Below the pieces are notes generated by a model. It worked only from the letters and a program-made list of their open reading frames with translations, ran no database searches and was not told where the DNA came from. A program made the position numbers and the translations under genes. Positions 1 through 8,159 of a stretch of 64,000 bases of DNA are shown here, in pieces. Position 1 is the stretch's first letter. Every line of letters starts with the position of its first letter. This DNA comes from GCA-003244245 sp050700115 (GTDB taxonomy: Bacteria > Actinomycetota > Actinomycetes > Mycobacteriales > Pseudonocardiaceae): NCBI GenBank assembly GCA_050700115.1, contig JBOHGG010000011.1:1-64000 (forward strand). The letters run 5' to 3'.

Positions 1-165
1 GCCGCGTTGCGGCCACCCCACCAGCAATGTGAATCCCTTGGCCGTCGTTAAAGCCGGGGTCCCGTGCCGAAGTTCGCGGGCAGCCGTGGCGAGCCGGTGC
101 GGACCCAGATCGGACGGCCCCACCCACCACGTGGGCGGGCGGAGCCGTCGCGGGTGTTCGGTCGC

Positions 166-366
166 TCAGCCGAGCTCGCCGCCGCGAACTCCGGCGGTGA
201 ACGCGGCCCACTCGGCCGCGGTGAACGTCAGGGCCGGGCCGGTCGGGTCCTTAGAGTCCCGGACGGCACGGCCTGCGCCACCGAGGTCGGCCACCTCGAC
301 GCACGCGCCCGTGTTATTGCTGAAGGTAGACTTCCGCCATAGGGCGGGAGCCAGGTCATCCCTCAT
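166..366 (-). CDS. DUF397 domain protein
   Basis: A 66-residue protein of the DUF397 family: W-x-K-S-T/S near the N terminus (WRKSTFSNN), a central G-ACVEVA segment, VRDSKDP, and a C-terminal FTAAEWAAF block. An AGGAGG ribosome site lies about 8 bases before the ATG. It is directly downstream of, and on the same strand as, an XRE/DUF5753 regulator, the standard actinobacterial pairing. In that family the small protein is thought to act with the DNA-binding partner, but no biochemical role can be read from the sequence. A second DUF397/XRE pair lies at 46950-48086. Confidence 0.9.
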   Translation of the reverse strand: MRDDLAPALWRKSTFSNNTGACVEVADLGGAGRAVRDSKDPTGPALTFTAAEWAAFTAGVRGGELG

Positions 367-384
367 CGATGCCCCTCCTAGCTT

Positions 385-1239
385 TTACTCGCGTTTGCGG
401 TTGGCGAGCTGCGCGATCATGGCCAGGCTCTCGTCGGCATCGAGCGCCTGGCCGCGCAGCTCGTCAAACAGCCTAGCCAGCCGAGCGACTACCGAGGGAT
501 CGTCGATGATGTGCCCGCCGACCGCATACTCCTGGTAGGCCGCATCGGCCAGCAGGTGATCAGGAAAGGCAAGCAGGGTGAATGGCCCCGTGCCGACATG
601 GAGCCCCAGGTCGAACGGCAGCACCCTCAGCTCGACGTTCGGCCAGGTGGCCCGGTCGAGCAGCTGCGCCAGCTGAGCGCCCGCTACCGCCTCATCTCGC
701 GCACATCGCACCAGGGCACCTTCGGACACCACGGCGCTGAGCTGGAGTACATCCGGTCCAGAGAGCCTGCCCTGCCGTTGCAGCCGCGCCCGCACGAGCC
801 GATCGATCTCCTTGGCGGGCGGTGGGTCGCTGAGGGCGTAGAGCCTGCGCATGTACTGCTCGGTCTGCAGCAGCCCGGGGAGGATCTCGAGGTCCAGGTA
901 GCGCAGCGAGACAGCGTCGGTCTCCAAGCCGACGTAACCCGCCAGCCACTTGGGCAGCCGGTAGGTGGACCACCAGCCGCGCTTGCTGGCCTCCTCGCGG
1001 AGCTCTTCGAGTGCTGTGAGCGTCGCCTCGTCTGCACCGTAGAGGCGTTCGACCAGCACGATCAGGTCGGACTTGCTGGGTGCGTTGCGGCCGGTCTCGA
1101 TGTGGCCGATCCGAGGCTCTGAGCATCCGATAGCCGCTGCCGCATCCGGTCGGCTGACACCAGCGGCCTCGCGCAGCCGTTGCAGCTCGATCCCGAGCTG
1201 GAGACGCCTGACTGTAGGTCCTGCCATGCCGGAAATCAT
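385..1239 (-). CDS. XRE-family regulator with DUF5753 (Scr1 type)
   Basis: The N-terminal helix-turn-helix (residues about 12-65, including ELQRLREAAGVSRPDAAAAIG and RIGHIETGRNAPS) is followed by a long C-terminal DUF5753 domain (YLDLEILPGLLQTEQYMRRL, then ELRVLPFDLGLH and GPFTLLAFPD). It is a cytoplasmic DNA-binding protein expected to regulate itself and the DUF397 gene downstream. I placed the start at the ATG at 1239 because GAGG lies 7 bases upstream; the next ATG (1227) is possible. The upstream region is strikingly AT-rich for this genome. Family and pairing are clear; the regulatory target is unknown. Confidence 0.88.
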   Translation of the reverse strand: MISGMAGPTVRRLQLGIELQRLREAAGVSRPDAAAAIGCSEPRIGHIETGRNAPSKSDLIVLVERLYGADEATLTALEELREEASKRGWWSTYRLPKWLAGYVGLETDAVSLRYLDLEILPGLLQTEQYMRRLYALSDPPPAKEIDRLVRARLQRQGRLSGPDVLQLSAVVSEGALVRCARDEAVAGAQLAQLLDRATWPNVELRVLPFDLGLHVGTGPFTLLAFPDHLLADAAYQEYAVGGHIIDDPSVVARLARLFDELRGQALDADESLAMIAQLANRKRE

Positions 1240-1415
1240 AGTCACACCTCGACTCCTTACGTAGGAGGATATTATGTAGATATAGACACTGTAGAAATAC
1301 TGACATATGGTCTACGAGGCGTCAGCGCAGGGCTGGCGTCCAGCCGCCCGGCCTGCCGTCCGTTGGGGCCGGGCCAGGCGGCACCACGAACTAGCCGGGA
1401 GCGCGGGTGGACGCG
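1240..1415. promoter_or_regulatory. AT-rich divergent promoter region
   Basis: This interval separates the XRE gene (minus) from the small-ORF/glycosyltransferase series (plus). Roughly 1255-1312 is much richer in A and T than its surroundings. It holds the inverted repeat CTCCT-TACGT-AGGAG (1253-1267) and two similar direct repeats, TGTAGATAT and TGTAGAAAT. A CATAAT-like minus-strand -10 lies at about 1270-1275. It probably holds the regulator's own operator; exact promoter positions are inferred. Confidence 0.4.
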
Positions 1416-1655
1416 ATGGCAGGTAAGCACCGACTCGGTCACGTGATCACCAAGCGGCGCACCACGGAAGTGGTCGACGTCAGCGGCGAGGCGCACTTGT
1501 TCACCGCTGACGCCTTGACTGCCGGACGGGGAGCCAAGGGCCGTTACGTGGCGCTGTGCGGTGTCGAGGTGCTGCCCGCTGCGATGGTCGCCGGCCCGGA
1601 TCGCTACTGCCGCACATGCGCCGCCGCCACCGTGCCCACCCAGCGGACACGATGA
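1416..1655 (+). CDS. Small conserved actinobacterial protein with C-terminal Cys pair
   Basis: A 79-residue ORF starting MAGKHRLGHV. It resembles small proteins often found beside XRE/DUF397 genes in actinomycetes: a central LFTADAL, then RYVALCG and a C-terminal YCRTCAAA with a CxxC pair that could bind zinc. Function is unknown. Its stop overlaps the next ORF as ATGA (1652-1655), so translation of the two is probably coupled. A GTG at 1407 is an alternative start. I recognise the pattern from memory rather than from a named family. Confidence 0.6.
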   Translation: MAGKHRLGHVITKRRTTEVVDVSGEAHLFTADALTAGRGAKGRYVALCGVEVLPAAMVAGPDRYCRTCAAATVPTQRTR

Positions 1656-1774
1656 CCACCGACCCACAGCCGTACGTCGATCGGCTGGCCGCGACGGTCG
1701 AACTGCTCGGCGCCGCCAGCCGGACTCTCCGGCAGGTCATTGCGCTGGCTCGCGCACTGAGCCGATCGCTATGA
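1652..1774 (+). CDS. 40-residue small protein, coupled to both neighbours
   Basis: This short ORF (MTTDPQPYVDRLAATVELLG...) begins inside the stop of the preceding gene (ATGA, 1652-1655) and ends inside the start of the glycosyltransferase (ATGA, 1771-1774). The double 4-base overlap is the main evidence that it is translated. The predicted product is one amphipathic helix with no recognisable domain. It may be a real micro-protein or may only carry ribosomes into the glycosyltransferase gene. Confidence 0.5.
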   Translation: MTTDPQPYVDRLAATVELLGAASRTLRQVIALARALSRSL

Positions 1775-2952
1775 TCCGCGGCATACCAAAGCACCTGCTG
1801 TTCGTGGCCCTCGCCGGGCACGGGCATGTGAACCCGACGCTGCCACTGGTCGAGGAGCTCGCGCAGCGCGGGCACCGAGTGGACTACGCCACCGCCGCGG
1901 AGCACTCCGGCGCGGTTACCGGTGCCGGTGCGCGGTGGGTCGCGCTGCCACCGCTGGAGCCTTTCATTCCGCCACCGGAGGTCGGCCCCGAGATCATCGC
2001 GGGGTGGCTGCGGCACTACTTCGCCGCGATGCGCGCGACCTATCCGGTGCTGCACGAGCGCTGCGCCGCCGAGCGTCCGGACGTGGTCTGCTACGACGCG
2101 ACGAACTGGCCGGCCCGGATCGTGGCCGGGAAGCTGGGCATCCCGGCTGTGCGATGCGTCCCACACCTCGCCTCGAACGAGACGTACTCGCTGGACGCGC
2201 AGTTGACAGCCGGGCTCGCCGACCATCCCGTGATGACTGCACTGGCCATCGACTGCGCACAATTTTCCGGTGAGCACGGTGTTGATCTTGACGTCGCCGC
2301 CACGATGGACGTGGCTGAGGCACTGAACCTCGTTTTCGTTCCACGGGAGTTCCAGCCGGCCGGCGACAGCTTCGACGAACGCTTCCGCTTCCTCGGACCC
2401 TTGCTCGGCAACCGGGAACAGGCCCAACCGTGGTCGCCGCCTGATCCCGGGGCCCGGGTGCTGTTCATCTCGCTGGGCACGATCTTCACCGATCACCCCG
2501 AGTTCTACCGCACCTGTATCGAGGCCTTCGGCGACGGGTCGTGGCAGGTGGCGATGACCGTGGGCGAGGTGGACACCGCCGCGCTGGGCCCGGTTCCCTC
2601 CACTGTGGAGATTCGACCGCGGTTCCCGCAACTGGCGGTGCTCCGGCATGCCGCCGCGTTCGTCTCGCACGCCGGGATGAACTCCACGATGGAGGCGCTG
2701 TACTACGGCGTTCCGCTGATCACCTTCCCACAGATGCCCGAGCAGCTCGCCAATGCCGATCGGGTGCAGGAGTTGGGGCTTGGCGAGCGACTGGACGCCA
2801 GCACCGTGACCGCCGAAGCGCTGCGCGCCGCGGCCACCCGGGTCGCCTCCGATCCCGGGGTACACGCCAACCTCGACCGAATGCGCGAGGCCATCCGGGA
2901 CAGCGGCGGGGCCACCCGTGGCGCGGACGTGATCGAGGAATACCTCCGCTAA
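1771..2952 (+). CDS. Macrolide-type (MGT) UDP-glycosyltransferase
   Basis: A 393-residue GT-B fold glycosyltransferase of the MGT/UGT family. The N terminus carries LAGHGHVNPTLPLVEEL, the glycine/histidine loop with the likely catalytic base. The C-terminal domain has LFISLGTIF and the nucleotide-sugar signature HAGMNSTMEALYYGVPLI with PQMPEQ. Such enzymes glycosylate small hydrophobic acceptors, commonly macrolides, often for detoxification. The ATG at 1771 overlaps the preceding small ORF. No biosynthetic cluster is nearby, so resistance or general xenobiotic glycosylation is more likely than tailoring of a product. A paralogue lies at 59660-60838. Confidence 0.88.
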   Translation: MIRGIPKHLLFVALAGHGHVNPTLPLVEELAQRGHRVDYATAAEHSGAVTGAGARWVALPPLEPFIPPPEVGPEIIAGWLRHYFAAMRATYPVLHERCAAERPDVVCYDATNWPARIVAGKLGIPAVRCVPHLASNETYSLDAQLTAGLADHPVMTALAIDCAQFSGEHGVDLDVAATMDVAEALNLVFVPREFQPAGDSFDERFRFLGPLLGNREQAQPWSPPDPGARVLFISLGTIFTDHPEFYRTCIEAFGDGSWQVAMTVGEVDTAALGPVPSTVEIRPRFPQLAVLRHAAAFVSHAGMNSTMEALYYGVPLITFPQMPEQLANADRVQELGLGERLDASTVTAEALRAAATRVASDPGVHANLDRMREAIRDSGGATRGADVIEEYLR

Positions 2953-3058
2953 CGTGATACGCGCGCTCGATGAGCCTCGGCGGCTGCGCGGTCAGATAAC
3001 CGGCCGGGAGCGGACTACCCTCGTGTTGCCCAAGCCCGGCCGGCCCAGGAGGTCTGAC

Positions 3059-3343
3059 GTGATCACCGCGATCGTGCTGGTGCACGCCGCCACTGACCAG
3101 ATCCCCGAGGCCGCTCAGGCCATCGCCGACCTGGAGGGCGTCGCCGAGGTCTATTCTTGTGCCGGAGACATAGACCTCATTGCGATCGTCCGTGTCACCG
3201 AGCACGAGCAGCTCGCCGACGTGGTCGCTGGCCGACTGTCAAAAGTCCACGGCGTGCTAGGCACCGACACCCACATCGCGTTCCGGTCCTACTCGCGCAG
3301 GGACATCGAAGCCACGTTCTCGATCGGCTTCGACGACGCCTAA
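3059..3343 (+). CDS. Stand-alone Lrp/AsnC ligand-binding (RAM) domain protein
   Basis: A 94-residue protein made only of the C-terminal RAM domain of Lrp/AsnC regulators, without a helix-turn-helix. It opens ITAIVLVHAA, has the VAEVYSCAGDIDLIAIV strand-turn-strand and ends with HIAFRSYSRRD. GTG was chosen because AGGAGG lies 6 bases upstream. Stand-alone RAM proteins oligomerise and bind amino acids; they may modulate full-length Lrp proteins. The gene appears monocistronic. Confidence 0.85.
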   Translation: MITAIVLVHAATDQIPEAAQAIADLEGVAEVYSCAGDIDLIAIVRVTEHEQLADVVAGRLSKVHGVLGTDTHIAFRSYSRRDIEATFSIGFDDA

Positions 3344-3677
3344 CGTGAGCCTCGGCCATTCACCGAGACGGGAAATGATCTCTGCCCGCCGCCGTCGCCG
3401 CCGGGCAGCGGAATGAGCCCGCGCAGCCATCGATTGAGTTGTCGAGGGTGAGCAGTGGTTCGGGCTCGCCGGTCACCACTGGCCAGCCCCGGGTTCTCTG
3501 GGGGTCACTTTCTGTGCGTGATGTCATGTTGGAGCATCATCGCAGTTCATCGATTTAGCTGCGGAGCCTGGCGGTCCGAACAGGTGTTGCGCAGGCAGTG
3601 CCGGAGAAGTTGGCGCGTTCGCGACTGTGGCGCGGTGGAGTCTAGGACCCGACTGGTGAGACGCCGCCTCCGCCGGG
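3344..3677. other. Intergenic stretch with no recognisable gene
   Basis: About 330 bases between the RAM-domain gene and the 3' end of the LysR-like gene. Frames open in it are shadows or give arginine/serine-rich translations without known motifs. The bases ATCGATTGAG (3429) and ATCGATTTAG (3549) recur, but I see no promoter, RNA or repeat I would defend. Confidence 0.4.
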
Positions 3678-4739
3678 TCAGCCCGGCAGGACGGCTGGCG
3701 CTGGTCTGGTGGGGGTCGCCTCGGTGAATGCGTTCCACAGCAGGTTCAGTGGGTGGTTGTGGGCGTAGCGCTCCCGTTCGCCTTTGCGGGCGAAGATGCC
3801 GGTGACGATCTCCAGGCGCGGTTGGTAGTCGTCGGCGAGGTCGATCTTGCGAAGGTTTCTGCCGGGCAGGCGTCCTTCGAGGGCGGCGTCGGCGACTCGT
3901 TCGGTGGTCAGTAGGCATCCGTGGAGTAGTTCGGCGGTGAGCAGATTCAGGCCGTAGGTGAGGGAGTCGATCTCGGCGATGACAGTGAGCACGCCGCGGT
4001 AGTCAGGTCCGTACCAGCGGCCGAGGAACTGCGCTAACAGTCCGGCGGTCGGTGCCAGTAGCGGTAGGTGGGGCAGCTTGGCCGCGGTGACCGGGGTGTC
4101 GGGCAGCTCGCGCGGGGTGAGGTTGGTGAGCAGTGCGACGCGTTCGCGGTGCCATTCGAGAAAGTCGTAGTCGAGCGCTGGCGGCCGGTCGTGTTCGGTG
4201 GCGAAGCTGCCGCACACCATGTCGACCTGCTTGGCGTCGAGTTTGCGCCACAGGTCGCGGGTGCGGACGTGCTCGATTTTGAGCTGTACGCCTGCGCGTT
4301 CGAAGTCCGCGCGCAACCTCGGCCAGATCGCGCCGAGGAACTCCACGGTGAACTCGGTGGTTCCGAAGGTGACGGTGGATCCCACCCGCCGTCTGCTGCG
4401 GTGCAGGCTCTCGGTCCAGGAGAGCAGGGTTTGGGCCGCCAGCTCCACGACCTCCTCGCCGGAGGGGGTGAACAAGAACTCCTTGCCCCGGCCCTGTTTG
4501 GCCACCAGCATCTCGCCCAGCAGGCGGGCGGCGATCTTGTTGAGGTTGTCGAGCTGTTTTTGCACGCTGGATTGCTCCCGGCCCAGCGCGCGTGCGGCCC
4601 GTTGGGCAGTGCCGGCCACGTGCACCACAGCGAGCGTGCGTAACTGGTCGAGGGTGATGTCGAGCATCTCGGCTGGAGCGCCCAGCAGGGTCGCCAGCAG
4701 ACCGGCCGCATCGGTCTCGTCGTCTCCGCCGTTGGGCAC
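3678..4739 (-). CDS. LysR-like transcriptional regulator of the radical SAM cassette
   Basis: A 353-residue regulator. The N-terminal winged helix (LDQLRTLAVVHVAGTAQRAA, then QSSVQKQLDNLNK) resembles LysR DNA-binding domains, and a periplasmic-binding-like effector domain follows (VTFGTTEFTVEFLG onward). I chose the GTG at 4739 because AGGAGG stands just upstream; a TTG at 4841 would add 34 residues. It diverges from the SPASM radical SAM gene with 236 bases between, the usual LysR layout, so it probably controls that cassette in response to a small ligand. It is somewhat longer than typical LysR proteins and its N terminus is not canonical. Confidence 0.75.
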   Translation of the reverse strand: MPNGGDDETDAAGLLATLLGAPAEMLDITLDQLRTLAVVHVAGTAQRAARALGREQSSVQKQLDNLNKIAARLLGEMLVAKQGRGKEFLFTPSGEEVVELAAQTLLSWTESLHRSRRRVGSTVTFGTTEFTVEFLGAIWPRLRADFERAGVQLKIEHVRTRDLWRKLDAKQVDMVCGSFATEHDRPPALDYDFLEWHRERVALLTNLTPRELPDTPVTAAKLPHLPLLAPTAGLLAQFLGRWYGPDYRGVLTVIAEIDSLTYGLNLLTAELLHGCLLTTERVADAALEGRLPGRNLRKIDLADDYQPRLEIVTGIFARKGERERYAHNHPLNLLWNAFTEATPTRPAPAVLPG

Positions 4740-4975
4740 CGCGCCTCCTCGTTCTGGCAGTGACTGACCCACCCTGACATGCGAGTTGTTCGAGCGGGCA
4801 GTTGGGTTGTCGATGCTCGCAGTTCCACCCGAGTTGTCCAAAGTATGTTCGGTTGAACAACACTAGTCGCGATAGTGTCCTAACGAACATTTAGTGACGG
4901 CTTGCGCCGGTGCGCCACCCGGGCTGCGCCGCACACATGAGCTGCTCGCGAGCGCAAGGATGTGGAGGTTTCCCG
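4740..4975. promoter_or_regulatory. Divergent promoter/operator for LysR and radical SAM cassette
   Basis: Contains the inverted repeat TGTTC-GGTT-GAACA (4846-4859), which fits the T-N11-A palindromes bound by LysR proteins, and a related half-site AACGAACA at 4882-4889. TAGTGT (4873-4878) could be a -10 for the cassette. The radical SAM start is fixed by GGAGG (4964-4968) 7 bases before ATG 4976. Operator assignment is inference from position and symmetry. Confidence 0.5.
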
Positions 4976-6085
4976 ATGGTTGGAGCCCGCAGCGTCGCCG
5001 GGGACGGTCTGGCCAGGTCCTGCTACTTCCGGACCACGGTGGATGCCCCGCACCGCAAGGCTTTGGTGCAGATCAACGAGGACTGCAATTTGCGGTGCGC
5101 TCATTGCTTCGTGGCCGCAACTCGGATCGGTCAGCAGATGCCGCTGGCCCAGGTGATCGACACGGTGATCCCACGCCTGGCCGGCTGCCGGGTCCAGCGG
5201 GTCACCCTCACCGGAGGCGAACCGACGATCCACCCCGAGTTCATGGCCATCGTGCGGGCGTTCCGGGGCGCCGGGATGGACGTCGGGATCTGCACCAACG
5301 CGACCACTCTGAACGACGACCAAGTCGGAGAACTCGCGAGCCTGGGTGTGCACTGCAACGTATCCCTGGACGGCTTCGCCGCGGAGTCTCACGGCAAGTT
5401 CCGCGGCGATCGGGCCTGTTTCGAGGTCACGGTTGCCACGGCGGAGAAGCTCGGCGCGGCCGGGATTCTCCAGGGGCTGCTGTGCACTCCGAACACCCTG
5501 GCCCAGAACCAGGAGTACGCGCGGCTGTGCGAGTTCGCCCGCCGCAATGGGGCTCGCTATGTACTGCTCAACCCGCTGGGCAGCATGGGCCGAGGGGTCA
5601 AGTCCCAAGACCGGCTGGCGAAGACCACCCTGCACATGCAGGAAATCTTCGAGCTGACCGCGCCGTTGGACGGGCCGGATTTCGATATCATGCACATCCG
5701 CTTCCCCAATGCCGCGGGCCAGCCGCTGTCGGGCTGTGAGGCCGGCACGATCATCTACGTGTTCACGCCCGGCGACGTGACCGTGTGCCCCTACCTGGTC
5801 TTCGCTGCCCGGACTCCGATCTCCCAGCACGCCGACACCGAGTTCATCGTCGGCAACATCTTCACCGATCCGGACCTGGCGCAACTCCTGGACGACTACC
5901 ATTTCCACGACCGATACCAGGTCGGCGTCAATCCCACCTGCGGTTCGTGCGCATTGGCCTCCGGCTGTGGCAAGGGCTGCCCGGCCGCGGTCATCGCCGC
6001 CGGCGGGCTTATCGGCGACGTCGACGCCGAGCAATGCCCAGTAACTGTCGAAGGACACCGGCTGCTGCCGCTGATCCCCGCATGA
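4976..6085 (+). CDS. Radical SAM/SPASM domain enzyme
   Basis: A 369-residue radical SAM protein. The CxxxCxxC motif that binds the [4Fe-4S] cluster is CNLRCAHC (Cys37, Cys41, Cys44), followed by LTGGEPTIHPEF (SAM-binding GGE). The C-terminal quarter has a cysteine-rich SPASM-like region: GCEAG, VCPYLVF, then TCGSCALASGCGKGC and QCPV, expected to hold auxiliary Fe-S clusters. SPASM enzymes mostly modify peptides or carbohydrates, but no precursor peptide is visible. The next gene overlaps by 4 bases and encodes a nucleotide-kinase-like protein, so a nucleotide or nucleoside substrate is worth considering. Substrate unknown. Confidence 0.85.
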   Translation: MVGARSVAGDGLARSCYFRTTVDAPHRKALVQINEDCNLRCAHCFVAATRIGQQMPLAQVIDTVIPRLAGCRVQRVTLTGGEPTIHPEFMAIVRAFRGAGMDVGICTNATTLNDDQVGELASLGVHCNVSLDGFAAESHGKFRGDRACFEVTVATAEKLGAAGILQGLLCTPNTLAQNQEYARLCEFARRNGARYVLLNPLGSMGRGVKSQDRLAKTTLHMQEIFELTAPLDGPDFDIMHIRFPNAAGQPLSGCEAGTIIYVFTPGDVTVCPYLVFAARTPISQHADTEFIVGNIFTDPDLAQLLDDYHFHDRYQVGVNPTCGSCALASGCGKGCPAAVIAAGGLIGDVDAEQCPVTVEGHRLLPLIPA

Positions 6086-6735
6086 CCAGCGGCCCCGACG
6101 ACCAACCCCGCCTGCCCGGAACGTTGATCGCCGTCGACGGGCCGGGTGGCGTCGGCAAGTCCAGCGCCGTCACCGCAGCGGTCGAGCTGCTCACCACGGC
6201 GGGCCTGCCGGTGCACGGCACCCGGCAACCCTCCCGAGCCGAGATCGGCGAACTCGCCCGGCACGGCACCGACACCTACCGGGGCATGTCGTTGGCCTGC
6301 TTGTGCGCCGCGGATCGGCATCATCAGCTCGACACAGAGATCAAACCCGCCCTGCGGGAGGGCAGAATCGTTCTCTGCGATCGGTACGTCGCTTCCTCTC
6401 TCGTGCTGCAGGGACTTGACGGCCTATCCAGCCAGATCGTGTGGCAGCTCAACTACGGCGTATACCGGCCTGACCTGTCCCTGATCCTCACCGGCGATCC
6501 CGCGGTGATCAATGCCCGGCTGCGGGCCCGTGGCGGGCACAGCCGCTTCGAGCGGGCCGCGGACAACAGCACTCGGGAATCCGCGCTCTACGCCCGCGCC
6601 GTGGCCGATCTCCAGGACCAGGGGTGGCCGGTGGAGACCGTCGAGTGCACTGCCGAGGGCCCCGACCTGGTCGCTGCCAGGATCGTGTCCCTCATCTACC
6701 GTGCCCTTGGCGAAAAGAGCCTGGTATGTCCTTGA
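6082..6735 (+). CDS. Thymidylate-kinase-like nucleoside monophosphate kinase
   Basis: A 217-residue P-loop protein. The Walker A segment is VDGPGGVGKSS; the DR(Y/H) motif typical of dTMP kinases is CDRYVASSLVLQG; a basic RLRARGG segment may act as lid. Length matches the dTMP kinase family. Start ATG overlaps the radical SAM stop (ATGA, 6082-6085), so the two are likely co-translated. Its place in a cassette with radical SAM, EEP and NUDIX genes suggests a specialised kinase rather than housekeeping Tmk. It may phosphorylate a modified nucleoside, or the fold may be reused for another substrate. Confidence 0.75.
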   Translation: MTSGPDDQPRLPGTLIAVDGPGGVGKSSAVTAAVELLTTAGLPVHGTRQPSRAEIGELARHGTDTYRGMSLACLCAADRHHQLDTEIKPALREGRIVLCDRYVASSLVLQGLDGLSSQIVWQLNYGVYRPDLSLILTGDPAVINARLRARGGHSRFERAADNSTRESALYARAVADLQDQGWPVETVECTAEGPDLVAARIVSLIYRALGEKSLVCP

Positions 6736-7568
6736 GCCTGATCACCGTCAACGTCGGCGCTCCCTCGCCTGCGCGGGCACGCCGACAACTCGAGTGGCTC
6801 GCCGCACGCCCCGAGGACATCTTCGTGCTCACCGAAACCAAGGCCACCCCCGGCAGCCAGCTGCTGGCCCAGGGGTGCACCGCAGCGAACTACTCGGTGA
6901 CCTTCCCCGAGCACGGCCCCGGGGAACTCGGTATCATGATCATCAGCAAGGTGGCCACCACCCCCGATCCGCTCACCGGAGCACTGCGCTACCTACCGGC
7001 CCGCGCGGCAGGGGTCATCATCGGCACCTCGACAGGGCCGATGCGGGTGCTCGGTGCCTACGTCCCCTCGCGGGACGCGACGCTGGACAAGACCGAGCGC
7101 AAGAAGCGTTGGATCGAGGGCTTCCACACCGCGCTGGACGCTACGACATCCAGCGTCCCCGTGCTGCTGCTGGGTGACCTGAACGTCCTGGAACCCGATC
7201 ACCAGCCCGAGCACCGCCAGCAGTTCGCGCCGTTCGAGTACGACTTCTACCGCGCCCTGACTGATCGTCACGGTCTGGTCGACGCATTCCGGCACCTGCA
7301 CCCTCGTCGGGTCGAACACAGCTGGGCGCGACGGCCCGACCTCGGCTACCGCTACGACCACGCCCACTGCTGCGCCCAGCTCCTGCCGCTGCTCCAAGGC
7401 TGTGACTACGTCCACCAGACCAGGGACGTTCTCGCGGACGGATCGAGGCTGACCGATCACTCCGGACTCGCCGTGCGCCTGGCCACGACGGCGACGACAC
7501 CGCTGCTAACCTCTGACCCCGCTAAGGCGATAACCAGCGAGCCTGGGCTGGAGCCAACCCTGTTCTGA
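6726..7568 (+). CDS. Endonuclease/exonuclease/phosphatase (EEP) family protein
   Basis: A 280-residue protein of the DNase I/EEP fold. It starts ITVNVG, has a metal-binding glutamate in VLTETKATPGS, and the conserved blocks LLLGDLNVLEPDH (Asp/Asn catalytic pair) and LTDHSGLAV (catalytic His). EEP enzymes cleave phosphodiester or phosphomonoester bonds in nucleic acids, nucleotides or lipids. Its ATG lies 10 bases inside the kinase-like gene, so it is third in the same translational unit. A terminal Thr/Pro/Ser-rich tail of about 25 residues is not part of the fold. Confidence 0.8.
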   Translation: MSLSLITVNVGAPSPARARRQLEWLAARPEDIFVLTETKATPGSQLLAQGCTAANYSVTFPEHGPGELGIMIISKVATTPDPLTGALRYLPARAAGVIIGTSTGPMRVLGAYVPSRDATLDKTERKKRWIEGFHTALDATTSSVPVLLLGDLNVLEPDHQPEHRQQFAPFEYDFYRALTDRHGLVDAFRHLHPRRVEHSWARRPDLGYRYDHAHCCAQLLPLLQGCDYVHQTRDVLADGSRLTDHSGLAVRLATTATTPLLTSDPAKAITSEPGLEPTLF

Positions 7569-7622
7569 CCTGGGCGTTCGTGCTGGCCGCCACCTCCGAC
7601 CAGCACGAAGGACCCCGCCTGC

Positions 7623-8114
7623 ATGTCCCACATCAGCGTGGCCCCGCGGCTGGGCGCCCGGGTATTGCTGCTCGATCCCCTCGATCGGGTCCTGCTCATC
7701 CACGCCAGAGACCCCGAGGACCCCGGCCACCACTGGTGGGAACTGCCCGGCGGCGGCCTGGACAAGGGAGAGGACCTGGCCGATGCCGCCCGCCGCGAAC
7801 TCGCCGAGGAATCCGGGATCATCCTCCAGGAGCTGGGCCGCAAGCTGTGGGTGCGCGAGTCACGATTCGTTTACCGGGGCCGCGCTCATCATCGGATCGA
7901 GCACGTGTTCCTCGGTCGCACCCCCAGCACCCTGGCCCAGATCCCGCTCAAACCCACCGAGAACGAGAAAGCCGGGCTGATCGAACGTCGCTGGTGGCCC
8001 GCCACCGAACTCCGGCACTGTCAGGACCAGCTCCTGCCAGCCAACCTGCCTGAGCTGCTCGACAACCTCCTTGATGACCGGCTCAGCGACAAGCCCCTGA
8101 TGCTGGTCGGCTGA
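7623..8114 (+). CDS. NUDIX hydrolase
   Basis: A 163-residue NUDIX protein with a complete Nudix box G-x5-E-x7-REUxEExGU: it runs from GGGLDKGE to RRELAEESGI (about residues 41-62). These enzymes hydrolyse nucleoside diphosphates linked to other moieties. Fifty-four bases separate it from the EEP gene, on the same strand, so it probably closes the cassette. With a kinase and an EEP protein it makes three nucleotide-handling genes in a row. The specific substrate cannot be read from sequence. Confidence 0.88.
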   Translation: MSHISVAPRLGARVLLLDPLDRVLLIHARDPEDPGHHWWELPGGGLDKGEDLADAARRELAEESGIILQELGRKLWVRESRFVYRGRAHHRIEHVFLGRTPSTLAQIPLKPTENEKAGLIERRWWPATELRHCQDQLLPANLPELLDNLLDDRLSDKPLMLVG

Positions 8115-8159
8115 CTACACCGGGACCCCGGCGACCCGCGCTCGACGGCGTGCCGAGGA

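Noticed and set aside
29..538. Long plus-strand frame over the DUF397 and XRE genes
   Set aside because: It is the opposite strand of two well-supported genes and its Arg/Ser/Pro-rich translation has no motif.
1501..2865. 454-residue minus-strand frame under the glycosyltransferase
   Set aside because: Antisense to a clear GT-B enzyme; His/Arg/Gly-rich composition typical of shadow frames in GC-rich DNA.
4976..6085. Prokaryotic viperin
   Set aside because: The CxxxCxxC and neighbouring kinase invite the idea, but the C terminus carries SPASM-like cysteines and the N-terminal motif context is that of SPASM enzymes. Kept only as an analogy.
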